Under the pieces are notes generated by a model. It saw only the letters and a program-made list of their open reading frames with translations, did no database searches and was not told where the DNA came from. Positions 42,246 through 53,335 of a stretch of 64,000 nt of DNA are shown here, one piece after another. Numbering within the stretch: position 1 is the first letter of the stretch; every line of letters starts with the position of its first letter. The stretch lies in the NCBI GenBank assembly GCA_964036665.1, contig OZ038532.1:10992537-11056536 (forward strand). Direction: 5' to 3'. The translations under genes were made by a program, and so were the position numbers. The DNA is from Gordius sp. MW1 (lineage: Eukaryota > Nematomorpha > Gordioida > Gordea > Gordiidae).

Positions 42246-43118
42246 GAATTTCTTATCAACGCTGACAAGTAACAGAAGATATAATTCCTATACCTTTATA
42301 TTATTGGGAATAATGTTGCGAATAAAAACATTTTACATAAGATGACAGAACGTCAAAAATAACGCTATTAATAAATTAATAATTGTATCAACTAAGAATT
42401 AAAAATAAAATTTGGATCTATTTTGAGCCACAATCAAGCTTCAAAAAATTTCTGCATCTTGGTTTCCATTAAAATGATCGGGCTTTTCAAGTTATATTTT
42501 AAATAATTTTTTTTTCAACTGCAAAATTCCATCGTTGCAAAACAATTTAATTCTTCAAAACATTTACCGAAATTTTTATGATTTATCTCACTTATTAATC
42601 AAATTAAATTTATTGTATGCTAAGAGATAAATTCACATTCTGAATTCATAATTTCTTTAAAATTTACAAGCGCTTGATAACTTTATTTTTTGGACGGGCA
42701 TAACAAAAACACCAAGCTTGGATTGAGCTCAGCCCAATGAACAAATAGCAGGACTCTAAATTCGCCTAAGCAGGTGTCATTAAAACAAATTTGGAACCTT
42801 AAATGTTAATCTACACCTATCACAGGCACCAAATGCTGCCAAGTTGAAAAGGGGAAACAACGGAAAAAGAGGTTTATAGAGGAATTTTTAATTATTAGAA
42901 CAAATAAGGACAATTACAAAGTGAGACATCACATCAACTTAATCATGTGTTTACAGTGTTTTAATACCAAATTAGCTTTTTATGTTCTCATTAAAATTTT
43001 TTAAACACCAATTTAAAACATGATTGCGATGATAATACAGTATAATGCAAAAAGGCACCATGGACAAACTCACATGGATGCTACATTATGTATATAGATC
43101 TTCATTTTTTTTCTCGAT
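42246..43118. other. AT-rich DNA, no gene seen
   Basis: No recognisable coding sequence or repeat before the RTE insertion. Confidence 0.4.
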
Positions 43119-43192
43119 ATTTTGAGAAAAAATTTAACACTACCAACGACGGTCCCAAGTCCGTGTGAAAAGAGTGGAGGGTTGGCGTCAGG

Positions 43193-44101
43193 TTGGAAGC
43201 CGGCTGTAAAAAAGCAACTCCAAACAACATGGCAGCTTCAAATAAGAACTTATACCAAAATGCTAGGGCGTCCTCCCCAAACGACGCGCATTGCATCATC
43301 CGCCCGTGCAATGTGAAAAGTATACAAGGGTTACCGCCTCACTCACAACGAAGGCGGTTAAGGAATCTAGTTGTCGAACGGACAAGAGTGGCCAGCTGGA
43401 ATGTGGGCACGCTGATGGGGAAGAGCATCGAGGTTGCGCAGATGCTAAAAAGGCGAATGATACACATAGCGTGTCTACAAGAAACGCGGTGGCATGGAAC
43501 AAAAGCCAGGGAGCTAGGAGATGGTTACAAGCTATACTACTCGGGTTCTCCATCACGGAAGAACAAGGTCGGTATAGTGCTTAGCGATTCCTTTAAAGAC
43601 AAGGTATTCGAAGTCAAACAATGCTCGGATAGATTGATGTGCATAAAGCTGGCGGATCAAGGCGGCCTTGTCAATGTTATTTGTGCGTATTCGCCCCAGG
43701 TTGGATGTTCCGAAAATGAGAAGGACGAATTCTATGAGAAGCTCGAAAAAGAAATACGCTACATGAAGCCTGACGAGAATCTCATCATTGGAGCAGACTT
43801 TAATGGGCACGTTGGGAAAGAAAGGGGCGTGTACGAACGAAATCACGGCGGGCATGGCTATAAGGTGAAGAATAAAGAGGGAGAGAAGTTACTACAGATG
43901 GCGCAAGCTTACGATATGGCCATTGTGAATACCTTCTTTCAGAAGCGTACCGAACATTTAGCGACGTACAGCAGTGGGCATCACCTTACACAGGTCGACC
44001 ACATCCTAGTGAAGCGCAAAAATTTGTGGCAAGTTAAAGATTGCAAGGTTATACCGGGGGAAGAAATCGCAAACAACATCGGCCAGTTGTCCTCGATATA
44101 G
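43193..44101 (+). pseudogene. RTE endonuclease domain
   Basis: The apurinic-endonuclease fold is indicated by VASWNVGTLMGKS, ACLQETRWHG (catalytic Glu), LIIGADFNGHVG (Asp-x-Asn) and LTQVDHILVKR. The frame is lost near 44090 (EEIANNIGQL instead of the HRP.V block seen at 57.5 kb), after which the next frame continues the protein. The ATG used is the first long-frame one. The true element start may differ. Confidence 0.88.
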
Positions 44102-44224
44102 CAAGAAAGATTTTTCCCGAAAGGAGAAAAGTCTACACACCAAGGACAAAGTACGAAAAGCTTAAGGATGATCGTGCAAATGAAATGTTTCACGCTCGAG
44201 CAACTCCGATCTTGAATTGCAGGC

Positions 44225-46211
44225 TTGGGGGGCGACATTAACAAAAAATGGGACAGCGTTGCAAATGTTCTAAAGGAAACGGCCTTTCAAATCTTGGGGC
44301 GAACTAAGGGCGGCAGAGCTCACAAGCCTAAACTATGGTGGTGGAATGACTCGGTCAAAGAGGCTATAGAAGAAAAGAAGGCGTTGTACCTACGATGGTA
44401 CAAAACGAAGAAAGGAGAAGACTACGTGGCATATCGTGAAGCGAAACGCAAAGCTAAGATAGCGGTTGCGATAGCGAAGAACGAGGCTTACACCGAGATG
44501 GCAAACAAGCTCGATACCAAGGGCGGCGACATAGTCATGTATAAACTCGCAAAGATTAGGGAGAAAAAAAGTCGAGATGTCGGGACACTGAAAGTCATTA
44601 AAAGTGAAGAGGGACGAACGTTGTGCAAACCGAAGGAAGTCATCAAAAGATGGAAAGAATATTTCCAAAATAAGATGAACAAAACGAATGATAGAAGACC
44701 GCTAGAGAGGGTGGAACCGAACTCAAACTTGGTATTACCATTGCAGGCTTATGAAGTAGGAGCGCAACTAACGAAGATGCGGAAAGGGAAAGAGCTAGAG
44801 CCCGATGATCTACCGATCGAAGCTTGGCTTGGGTGCAAAGGAGAAGGAATCGACATAATGGCAGGCCTATTTAACTCTATGCTGTATGAGAGTCGTATCC
44901 CTGACCAATGGAGGGAAAGTACGATCATACCCATATACAAAGGCAAAGGAGACGCGCAGGAATGTGGCAACTTTAGAGGTATCAAGTTGACCTGCCACTC
45001 ACTAAAACTACTAGAAAGGGTGCTAGTGAAAAGGCTCAATGACGAAGTATTTCTCTCGCCTAATCAGTTTGGATTCGTGGCCGGTAAATCAACGATGGAT
45101 CCAATCTTTGCCTTGAAGCAGGCGATGGAAAAATATGGCGACATAATAAAGAACTTACACATGGTCTTCATCGATTTAGAAAAGGCCTACGATACGGTTC
45201 CGAGAGACTTAATAAGGTGGTCCCTTAGAGCCAGAAATATACCCGAAGGATAGTTCGACTTATCAAGGAAATGTATAATGGCGCGGTTGCATCTGTTAGG
45301 ACTACCGTAGAAGAAACGAAACCCTTCCGAATAATGATTGGACTACATCAAGGGTCAGCGTTAAGCCCATTCTTGTTTAATCTAATTATGGATACAATAA
45401 CAAAGTACTTGCACAAGCCAGCCCCTTGGACTATGCTATATGCCGATGATATTGTCCTATGCGATGAAACAAAAGAAGGGGTTTTTCATCAGGCGAAAAA
45501 ATGGTCAGAACGTTTTTCGGAATTCGGGTTAAAGGTCAGCGAGAAGAAAACGGTTTACATGCAAACAATGGGCGGTAGTCCGCAAATGCACAAAAATGAC
45601 GGTCCAATGTACACGGAGGTTGATAAGTTCACATATCTTGGCTAGCTATTACATCAGGAGGGAGGATGTACCGCCGAAGTCCATTCTCGGATCAAGAAAG
45701 CATGGCTCAAGTGGAGCAGCATCTCCGGTGTCATGTGTGACAAAAAGATACCATTTGGTTGAAAAGCAAGGCGTACAAAACCATCGTGCGACCGGTCTTG
45801 CTTTACGGGAGTGAAACATGGGCTGTAACCACCGCGGAGGAGAAACTCTTGCAAGTCACGGAAATGAGAATGATGCGATGGAGCTTAGGCTACACCAAGC
45901 TGGATCGCAGGACGAACGAATCCTTGATGACAAAGATGGGTATACAAGCGACGAAGGACTTCTTAAGAGAAAATCGACTTCGGTGGTACGGCCATGTATT
46001 ACGAAGAGACGAGGACGATGTCCAACGGCGAACGCTGGAGATGGACGTGCCTGGAAGAAGAGGAAGGGGCAGACCACGTGCCACTTGGAAACGACTGGTT
46101 GAAAAGGATATGGACGTCAAACAGATTGAAATTAGCATGACATTTACTCGACTCAGATGGAAGAGGCTGCTGAAAACTTACCCCACGTCTGTGGGATTTT
46201 CAACACGATAA
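44225..46211 (+). pseudogene. RTE reverse transcriptase, three frames
   Basis: 44225-45253 has WWWNDSVKEAI, the RT fingers (CGNFRGIKLTCHSLKLLERV, NQFGFVAGKSTMDPIFALKQ) and MVFIDLEKAYDTVPRDLIRW. After a frameshift at about 45250 the RT continues at 45271 with GLHQGSALSPFLFNLIMDTI and the catalytic MLYADDIVLC. After a stop near 45645 and another shift, 45759-46211 holds the C-terminus (LLYGSETWAV, RRRTLEMDVPGRRGRGRPRA). The YADD motif is intact but the protein cannot be made in one piece. Confidence 0.9.
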
Positions 46212-46400
46212 AGAAGAAGATTTTGAGAAAAAATTTGAATCCAAAAAAAAATAAAATCAGCATACGCCCCTGGTGGTGCTGTGACTAGCTCACTGCCATT
46301 GTAAACCAAATTAGGGCTAACTGGCTTAAAAGGCTTCCAATTTATAACAAAACTGGTCAGAAGGGAGCTCCTTATGTTATAGCATTACATCTTAGCTTTA

Positions 46401-47231
46401 CTAGAGCTGTTAAAGAAACTAGTTCCAAAGAACTAGTTCCTGGAACTAGTTACTTTTTTTTTTAAAGGAACTAATAAGTTCCTTTTTAAAATGAGGAACT
46501 GGAACTAGTTCCTTTTTCTCAATTTATCGCAAAAGGAACTATTTACAAGTTCCTTTTAAGTTCCTTTTGCCCATTTCAATTTACATTAAAATTTTTTAAA
46601 TTAATTTATAATTTAAATATTATTTAGTATTTTATTCACGGTAGTGTTTGTTAAATAAATTTTTCGACTTATGGTAATTTATATAAAGTTCATTTCCTTT
46701 AATTGGTTTTTAATTTTTAACATATTCCTAGTCCTAAATCTCAACAGGCTGGGCCTGGTTTATCAGAAATGGATTTTTTTGAATTAAAAAATGATGAAAA
46801 GAATGAATCAATTGAACGTTTTTTGGTTTCTAATAACCGGAATTTAAGTCTTTTTGACAGTTTTCCCCATTTAAAAAACTATTTATTAAATATAATACGC
46901 CATTACCATCAAGTGCCCCTGTGGATAGATTATTTATCTTGGGCAAAATTTTATTTGAAGACAAGCGAACATGTCTTTTAGATGACAACTTTGAAAATAA
47001 TATTTTGTTAAAATCAAATAAACATTTATTACCTGATGATTTTTATAAATTGTAATATATAATATATTGGTTTTACGAATTAATAAAAGATGTTTGTACA
47101 TTTAAAAATAAAAGTAAAAAAGGAACTTCAGAGGAACTGAACTGGAACTAGTTCCTTTTTAAAATGAGGAACTAGGAACTGGAACTAGTTCCATTTTAGG
47201 CAAAGGAACTGGAAACTTTTAACAGCTCTAG
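46401..47231 (+). mobile_element. Short hAT transposon with GGAACTAGTTCC subterminal repeats
   Basis: Perfect 14-bp inverted ends CTAGAGCTGTTAAA/TTTAACAGCTCTAG bound 831 bp. Inside each end lie many copies of GGAACTAGTTCC, itself a palindrome, in either orientation. At 46860-47055 the + strand encodes FKKLFIKYNTPLPSSAPV, DRLFILGKILFEDKRT, SNKHLLPDDFYKL and a stop, with one early frameshift. This is the hAT C-terminal dimerisation block. It is an internal-deletion derivative that keeps only the transposase tail. Target duplications are not clear. Confidence 0.85.
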
Positions 47232-49327
47232 TTATAGCTATGAGCAAGCGAGAATCATCTCTGATTTAGCACCTACCCCTAAAGATGTAGCTCGTCGGCA
47301 GCTGAAGAAACACAAGTGGCTACTTCAATGTCGGCTGATGCCACCAATACAGTATTATTTTCTTCCATGCTTATCTATCCCAGGAAGATATAGCAATGTT
47401 AGCCCACATTGCTACTGGACTACCCGGTATATGGAGCCAAGAAACTTACCTAACTGATTTTCATTAATATACTTTACCATCAACCTCAATAGCCATCAAA
47501 CTTCGCGCTCTCCAGAAGTGGCCAGATATTTAGTAAGATACGATCTTGGCCTCAAAGTGGCTATCCAATGAAATGAACATGACATGCTATTAAGTTTACG
47601 ATTTTTATGATAGCAATTATCGATTTGACTGGCGTTATAAGTTAAATCAGGCTCCATCGACCTATCAACTGAGGGACATGGAAAAGGATGACGCTTCCAT
47701 GGCTCAAGATTATGTTGAACAAATCGGATTAATCGTTAGCCCTTATTATGTATATTAAATTACACACACAAGGCAAATGAGTTTGATTTAAAAAAATAGT
47801 ACGCTAAAAATTTTATTTTCACAGAAAACTTAATCTTCTATTTGACACCCTTTCAGGACTAATTGGTTAAAAAACAAGTTAAACTTTAATTGCTTACTAA
47901 GTTTAAGCTTGTTGCGCGGTAATAAAATATAATGCTTAAAAGTGAGAAATAAGTGTTTTGAAAAGTAAAACTTAGATTCCATAATTTATAAATTTATTAT
48001 TCTTAAAAATAATATTTGACTAAATTAAAAATTTTACTTTAGGGTGAAGTAGAGCTATAATAAATTTTTTTAACGATTTAATAATAAAATTTCTTTTGGA
48101 AAATAATATAAATAAGCGTACGAATTTAGTCAAAGATTTAATTAAAATAAATTAAATTCATTGCTATTATTACAACACTACACTAACAAGAGATATATTA
48201 TTAAGTTCTCAGTTTAATGTAGGGAAATATTTGAGCAATTGGTACCAATCCCTTGCCTCTACTTTGATGTGACAAAACCAAATTATTTTTGAAGAAAGTT
48301 TTAAAAGTGAGCTTCTTATATAAACTTGCTTTAACTATTTTCGAAGATTATTGTGTTTTACTTTACAACTTTACCATCCTTAAATAACAATTAGTGTTTT
48401 GATCTCGTCTCGGTCTCGAAAGTAAAATCTCGTCTCGGGTACCATTATGAGAATCTCGATCTCGTCTCAGGTTAAAAAATCTCGGTCTCGCCTCGACGAG
48501 AATTCTCGACATGTCTCCACTTTTGAAATTTTTTTATACTGTATAAATTTTTACCCTTTTATAATACAAATACAAATTTAAAAAATTAAAATGGCGAACC
48601 ATTTTTCATTCAATATCTTTATGATCATGTTATTTTGTTGCCTGTGCACTACTTTACTAGCTGTTTTCATGTTTATACTTTATATAGAATTAAATAATAA
48701 TAAAAACATGTTAATTATGTTTGCCCCCAACAATAAAATGTATAAAGTTATTTGCTAATTAATAAAAATACAGTTTCTATATGAAAGGGTCATTTTGGCG
48801 CCGAATTAATAAAATACCATTTTAAACAATTTATGACCATTTCAAGATAGCCGCCCTACTTTCTCTTTTATTTAATTTGATTACTAGGTAGTATAAAACA
48901 TTTGTCTTAAATTTGAAACCGTTTGAGAGCGTTCAACAGTAATTATGCCATTTTGGCCATTCTGAAATGACCAATCGATAAAAAAAATTTTAAATTTTTT
49001 CCAAGGAAGTTCTTATTTATTATTACAACATGATTTTATGATTTGGGGGCCAATAACTTATAAATTTTATGAAATATAGCGTTACGAACCGATTTTTAAA
49101 AGGTCGAACCTTTGAGCGCCCACAACTCAAACTGTAGTGGCCCAAATAAGCTAAAATTTTCGGAAATTAATACTTTTATTAGTTTTAACATTTCCATTAA
49201 ATTTTTATAAAAATCTGAGGGGGTCGGCCGAAAACGTGGCGATTTGACATGGGATGTTCACATATGAAATGAAACGCAACTTAGCATGTTGGAAGACAAA
49301 AGGATCTTCCCAACACGCTCCATAAAT
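47232..49327. other. Region with weak open stretches and CTCG-rich repeat end
   Basis: Near 47640-47757 the + strand reads LNQAPSTYQLRDMEKDDASM and on to a stop; it might be an eroded retroelement gag but is not identified. 48400-48520 is a cluster of TCTCGTCTCG words, inverted relative to that at 36718. No gene is supported. Confidence 0.4.
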
Positions 49328-52020
49328 CTAGGCGATATCTTCCAGCCGCAAAAAAGCGAACCCCGAAACTCGTCGGATCAATTTCCTTATCTGCGGATCA
49401 CATATATAATCTCTTCGAAAATCGAGTTTGTCCGCCCGCCTCAACATGGCCCTCGAAAAGTGGAAGAGACAACCTTAAAAATGAAATTAAAAATGTTTAA
49501 AAAATATTACCTTTGACCACCGCGTTATTAAAACTTTCATGAATTGCACTCTTTGCAGAGCGCTTAAAATCTATCTGGTATGTAGGGTTTAATTTTAAAT
49601 TAAGTTCTCCACATATATCCTTCAATTTTGAGAACACCTTGCAGTAAGTCTCCTTCGTTCTGCTAAGCATAAACTATAGGGATCATGTGATCCTTATAGT
49701 ATGCATGGATTTTATATAGCTAAAAACATAATTATTTTGGAATTCAATTTATCATTTACTTGATAAAATAAAATGGGGCACACTTTAAATGTCCTATCCA
49801 TATACATGAATTCAACCTGACACAAAACCTTTAACAGGGAAGGCGTCCCAAATAAGATCAGGTCGTTATTTTCGTTATAAAGAAGAAACCGTTCGTTCTT
49901 TGGGGTTATTGCTTGGACGTCATAACGATTTGACTTCTGGTAGGGGAACGGGTTGTCTATCTGCAATAACCCTCTTCATCGTATTTTTAACTGACATCCA
50001 GGCAGGAATAGCCATTGGAAAGTCACTTAGATCCACGACTTCCTCTAGACGAGAGCTTAATACCTGATGATATAACTTATTAAGTTTAATGCAAGGATTT
50101 GCAACAACTGATTCTTTTAAGGCATTTATGGTTCTTAAATATTCATAATCCTCCCTTGGAGGATCATGATTGTGCTGCTGTTTAACAGCCACGGCATCAT
50201 TAATCTCCACAGCTGTTCCTGGGCACGCCTTATTCCGACACTTATAATAGGTCTTGTAGGGAGTTTTTCTACTAACATTGTACAAATAAGAGGAATGATA
50301 CATGATTTTTCCTCCCTTTTTGGATGCAATATATATGGGGTTTTGCTCTAAAATATAATTATAAATGTTTATAAAAATATGTACCTCTACAGCTCGGCTC
50401 TATCTGATTGGTGAATGCATCTTGCATTGTTGCACCATCTAAAATTAAAATTGTTAGATAAATTTAATGCTATTTATTGTAATCTCTTCCTACTTAAAGT
50501 GAGGTTTTTTGGGTCTCCAGGTTGAGAAGCCTCTGGACTTTGTATTGACTGAGCCTGAGGCACTGAGACAGCTAAAAATTTATAAACAAAAAAAAATTAC
50601 AAATTATATACTTAATTGCATGTGGTGTCTAACTATAGAACCACCAGACACCATTGGTGCAGCCCTTTGACTTTGTGTTGACTGAGCCTGATGCACTGAG
50701 AGTAAGGACTGAGGCCGAGGCACAGAGATTACAGCTAAAAATTTAGAAACAAAAAAAGTTAAAAATTATAAACTTGATTGCATGTGGTGTCTAGCCATAG
50801 AACCACCAGACACTACAATTGGTGTAGTCCTTTGACTTTGAATTAAATGAGCCTGAGGCATTGACTGAGGGCGAGGCACTGAAATTACAGCTAAAAATTT
50901 AGAAACAAAAAAAGTTAAAAATTATATACTTGATTTCATGTGGTGTCTAGCTATAGAACCACCAGACACTACAAATGGTGTAGTCCTCTGAATTGACTGA
51001 GCCTGAGGCACTGAGAATAATGACTGAGGCCGAGGCACTGAGATTATAGCTAAAAATTTAGAAAAAAAAGTTAAAAATTATATACTTGATTGCATGTGGT
51101 ATCTAGCTATAGAACCACCAGACACTACAAATGGTGTAGTCCTTTGACTTTGTATTGACTGAGCCTGAGGCACTGAGACAGCTAAAAATTTATAAACAAA
51201 AAAATGCAAATTATATACTTGATTGCATGTGGTGTCTAACTATAGAACCACCAGACACCATTAGTGCAGCCCTTTGACTTTGTGTTGACTGAGCCTGATG
51301 CACTGAGAGTAAGGACTGAGGCCGAGGCTCAGAGATTACAGCTAAAAATTTAGAAACAAAAAAGTTAAAAATTATAAACTTGATTGCATGTGGTGTCTAG
51401 CTATAGAACCACCAGACACTACAAATGGTTGACTTTGAATTGACTGAGCCTGAGGCATTGAGAGTAATGACTGAGGCCGAGGCACTGAGATTACAGCTAA
51501 AAATTTAGAAACATAAAAAGTTAAAAATTATATACTTGATTTCATGTGGTGTCTAGCTATAGAACCACCAGACACTACAAATGGTGTAGTCCTTTGAATT
51601 GACTGAGCCTGAGGCACTGAGAGTAATGACTGAGGCCGAGGCACTAAGATTATAGCTAAAAATTTAGAAACAAAAAAAGTTAAAAATTATATACTTGATT
51701 GCATGTGGTATCTAGCTATAGATCCACCAGACACTACAAATGGTGTAGTCCTTTGACTTTGTATTGACTGAACCTGAGGCACTAAGATAGCTAAAAATTT
51801 AAAAGCAAAAAAATTTAAAAATTATATACTTGATTGCATGTGGTGTCTAACTATAGAACCACCAGACACCACAAATGGTGCAGCCCTTTGACTTTGTATT
51901 GACTGAGCCTGAGGCACTGGGATTACAGCTAAAAATTAGAAATAAAAAATTTAAAAATTATATACTTTGAGAATAAATTAATTTATGAATAATAATAAAC
52001 TTACAGGATATATGTTGCAT
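49328..52020 (-). CDS. FLYWCH-MULE transposase gene with ten tandem homologous exons
   Basis: Minus-strand exons: 52005-52020 (ATG), 51830-51928, 51695-51790, 51536-51655, 51380-51496, 51219-51341, 51086-51181, 50930-51049, 50774-50890, 50612-50734, 50494-50571, 50385-50438, 49760-50347, 49511-49719 and 49328-49473. Exons 2-11 are homologous (VISVPRPQSLLSVPQAQSIQ ... GGSIARHHMQS). Each is 78-123 bp, a multiple of three, and in phase 1. Exon 13 has a FLYWCH zinc finger (YYKCRNKACPG, QQHNHD) and MULE transposase segments (FLLYNENNDLILFGT, YMDRTFKVCPILFYQ). Exons 14-15 continue with QLYKIHAYYKDHMIPIVYA and CLFHFSRAMLRRADKLDF. Apparent one- or two-base frameshifts near 49920 and 49670 and a stop at 49328 suggest the transposase core is inactive. 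The exon array itself is fully open. Introns are 36-76 bp. Confidence 0.7.
50494..51928 (-). repeat. Tandem exon array organised as a higher-order repeat
   Basis: CATGTGGT(G/A)TCTA anchors lie at 50619, 50781, 50937, 51093, 51226, 51387, 51543, 51702 and 51837. The spacings 162, 156, 156, 133 / 161, 156, 159, 135 form a four-unit pattern repeated about every 610 bp. A diagnostic TCTAAC variant occurs only at 50619, 51226 and 51837, confirming the larger period. Confidence 0.88.
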
Positions 52021-52091
52021 TTGAGGATTGATTGTATAGAATTTTCAAAGAAAATTTAGAATTCGGTCGAACTGATGAAAATGGTCTTGGG

Positions 52092-52895
52092 TTCAAAATG
52101 TCACAGTCCAAAATGTCACACGAATATCACGAAAAATTAAAATTCAAATGGGGAGGTATGTATGTATGTATGTATAAGCCCCGATGACAAACAAGAGCTT
52201 AGCTAAATCGGCAAGCTAAGATTGAGTCCCATCTAACACCATTGGTGCATCTCGGGCCACGCTAACCAAAGGTTACGTGTTCAGTTGTTAGTAGGTTAGT
52301 GGTTAATTTGTTAGTATACTAAAGCGAAGGTCAGTACTGTTAGTAAGGAGCACTAAAGTATAAGCAAAAGCGGACCATGCATGAGACTAATATAAGCATA
52401 TAAATATTAAATATTAAGGATACGACACTTCCTTGAGATTGCGGTAAGAGGACTTGAAGGTTTTCCTTTGTTCGCTAGAGCGTCGGCCTCGGGCTCACGG
52501 ATCGATGGTGTGGAAAGAAAGTGTTTTTCCGATGTGGTTGGTTTGAGGAGCTACCGCTTCTCCAATCAGATTGTGGTACTCGCTAGGAGGCTCTCCATCC
52601 CTGGTTAGCTAGTTTGGGCGTCGGATTGGGGCTTATTTACGATGCAGTTGGGTTGAGGGGCTACCGATTATCCACTCAGATTTCGGTGTAAGGCCTAGAA
52701 GGCTCTCCATGGTTAATATCTGGGAATTTGATGTGCATCTAAACCTAACCCAAACCCTAACCTAAAACGCTGACCTAAAACACTACCCAATGGAAATTAT
52801 GCGCTTGCGCAATGAGTAATTGCGAATCTCACGATCATGAGATTCGCGAATCTCACGATGTGGCTTAGTTGCATTTTGAAATGTGACATTTTGAA
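52092..52895. mobile_element. Non-autonomous element with TTCAAAATGTCACA ends
   Basis: 24-bp ends (TTCAAAATGTCACAGTCC..., inverted TTCAAAATGTCACATTTC...) enclose 804 bp with no transposase. Inside is a duplicated block (GGTTTGAGGAGCTACCG / GGTTGAGGGGCTACCG), a short TAACC/CCTAA-rich stretch at 52745-52785, and a (TATG)n run at 52158. Target duplications were not recognised. Confidence 0.55.
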
Positions 52896-53040
52896 ATGAT
52901 ACCATGAAAATGACAACTAATGAAAAAAATGAAACACAAACAAGATACTTAATCTTTATATTTAAATTAAAAAATTTATATTTATATTGATTATAATAAA
53001 ATGCAATTAATATATAATTAATAAAGTTAGGGACTCATAT

Positions 53041-53330
53041 AGTAACTAGTAATATACAATAGACTATGCTATTAAAATCAAGCTTTTGTTGAATTACATA
53101 TGTTGCTATAAATGTGTCTAGTACTTATATATTTAAATATAATTAGTAACATACAATAGGGTATAATTAATCTATTAAGATAATAGCTTTTGATAAATTA
53201 TATGAATTGCTATAGCTATGTCTAGTACTTATATACTTTAAATATAAATAGTAATATACAATATGGTATAATTAATCTATTAAAATAATGGCTTTTGATA
53301 AATTATATGAATTGCTATAAAATCAATAAA
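53041..53330. repeat. Imperfect AT-rich tandem repeat, about 100-bp unit
   Basis: Units beginning AGTAA(T/C)ATACAATA occur at 53048, 53145 and 53250 and share 'taattaatctatta', 'gcttttgataaattatatgaattgctata' and 'gtctagtacttatata'. Confidence 0.7.
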
Positions 53331-53335
53331 AATTG

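Larger units (their letters stand above)
43136..46219 (+). mobile_element. RTE-type LINE, near full length with target duplication
   Basis: The element starts AACACTACCAACGACGGTCCC and ends in GATAAAGAAGAAG. It is flanked by a 17-bp direct repeat, ATTTTGAGAAAAAATTT (43119-43135 and 46220-46236). It encodes an APE endonuclease followed by an RTE-clade reverse transcriptase, each broken by frameshifts. The clean target duplication shows a complete, ordinary LINE insertion. Confidence 0.92.

Noticed and set aside
50494..51928. Plain non-coding satellite
   Set aside because: Every unit has correctly placed splice sites, frame and phase and joins to FLYWCH coding exons. A random satellite would not keep lengths in multiples of three over ten units.
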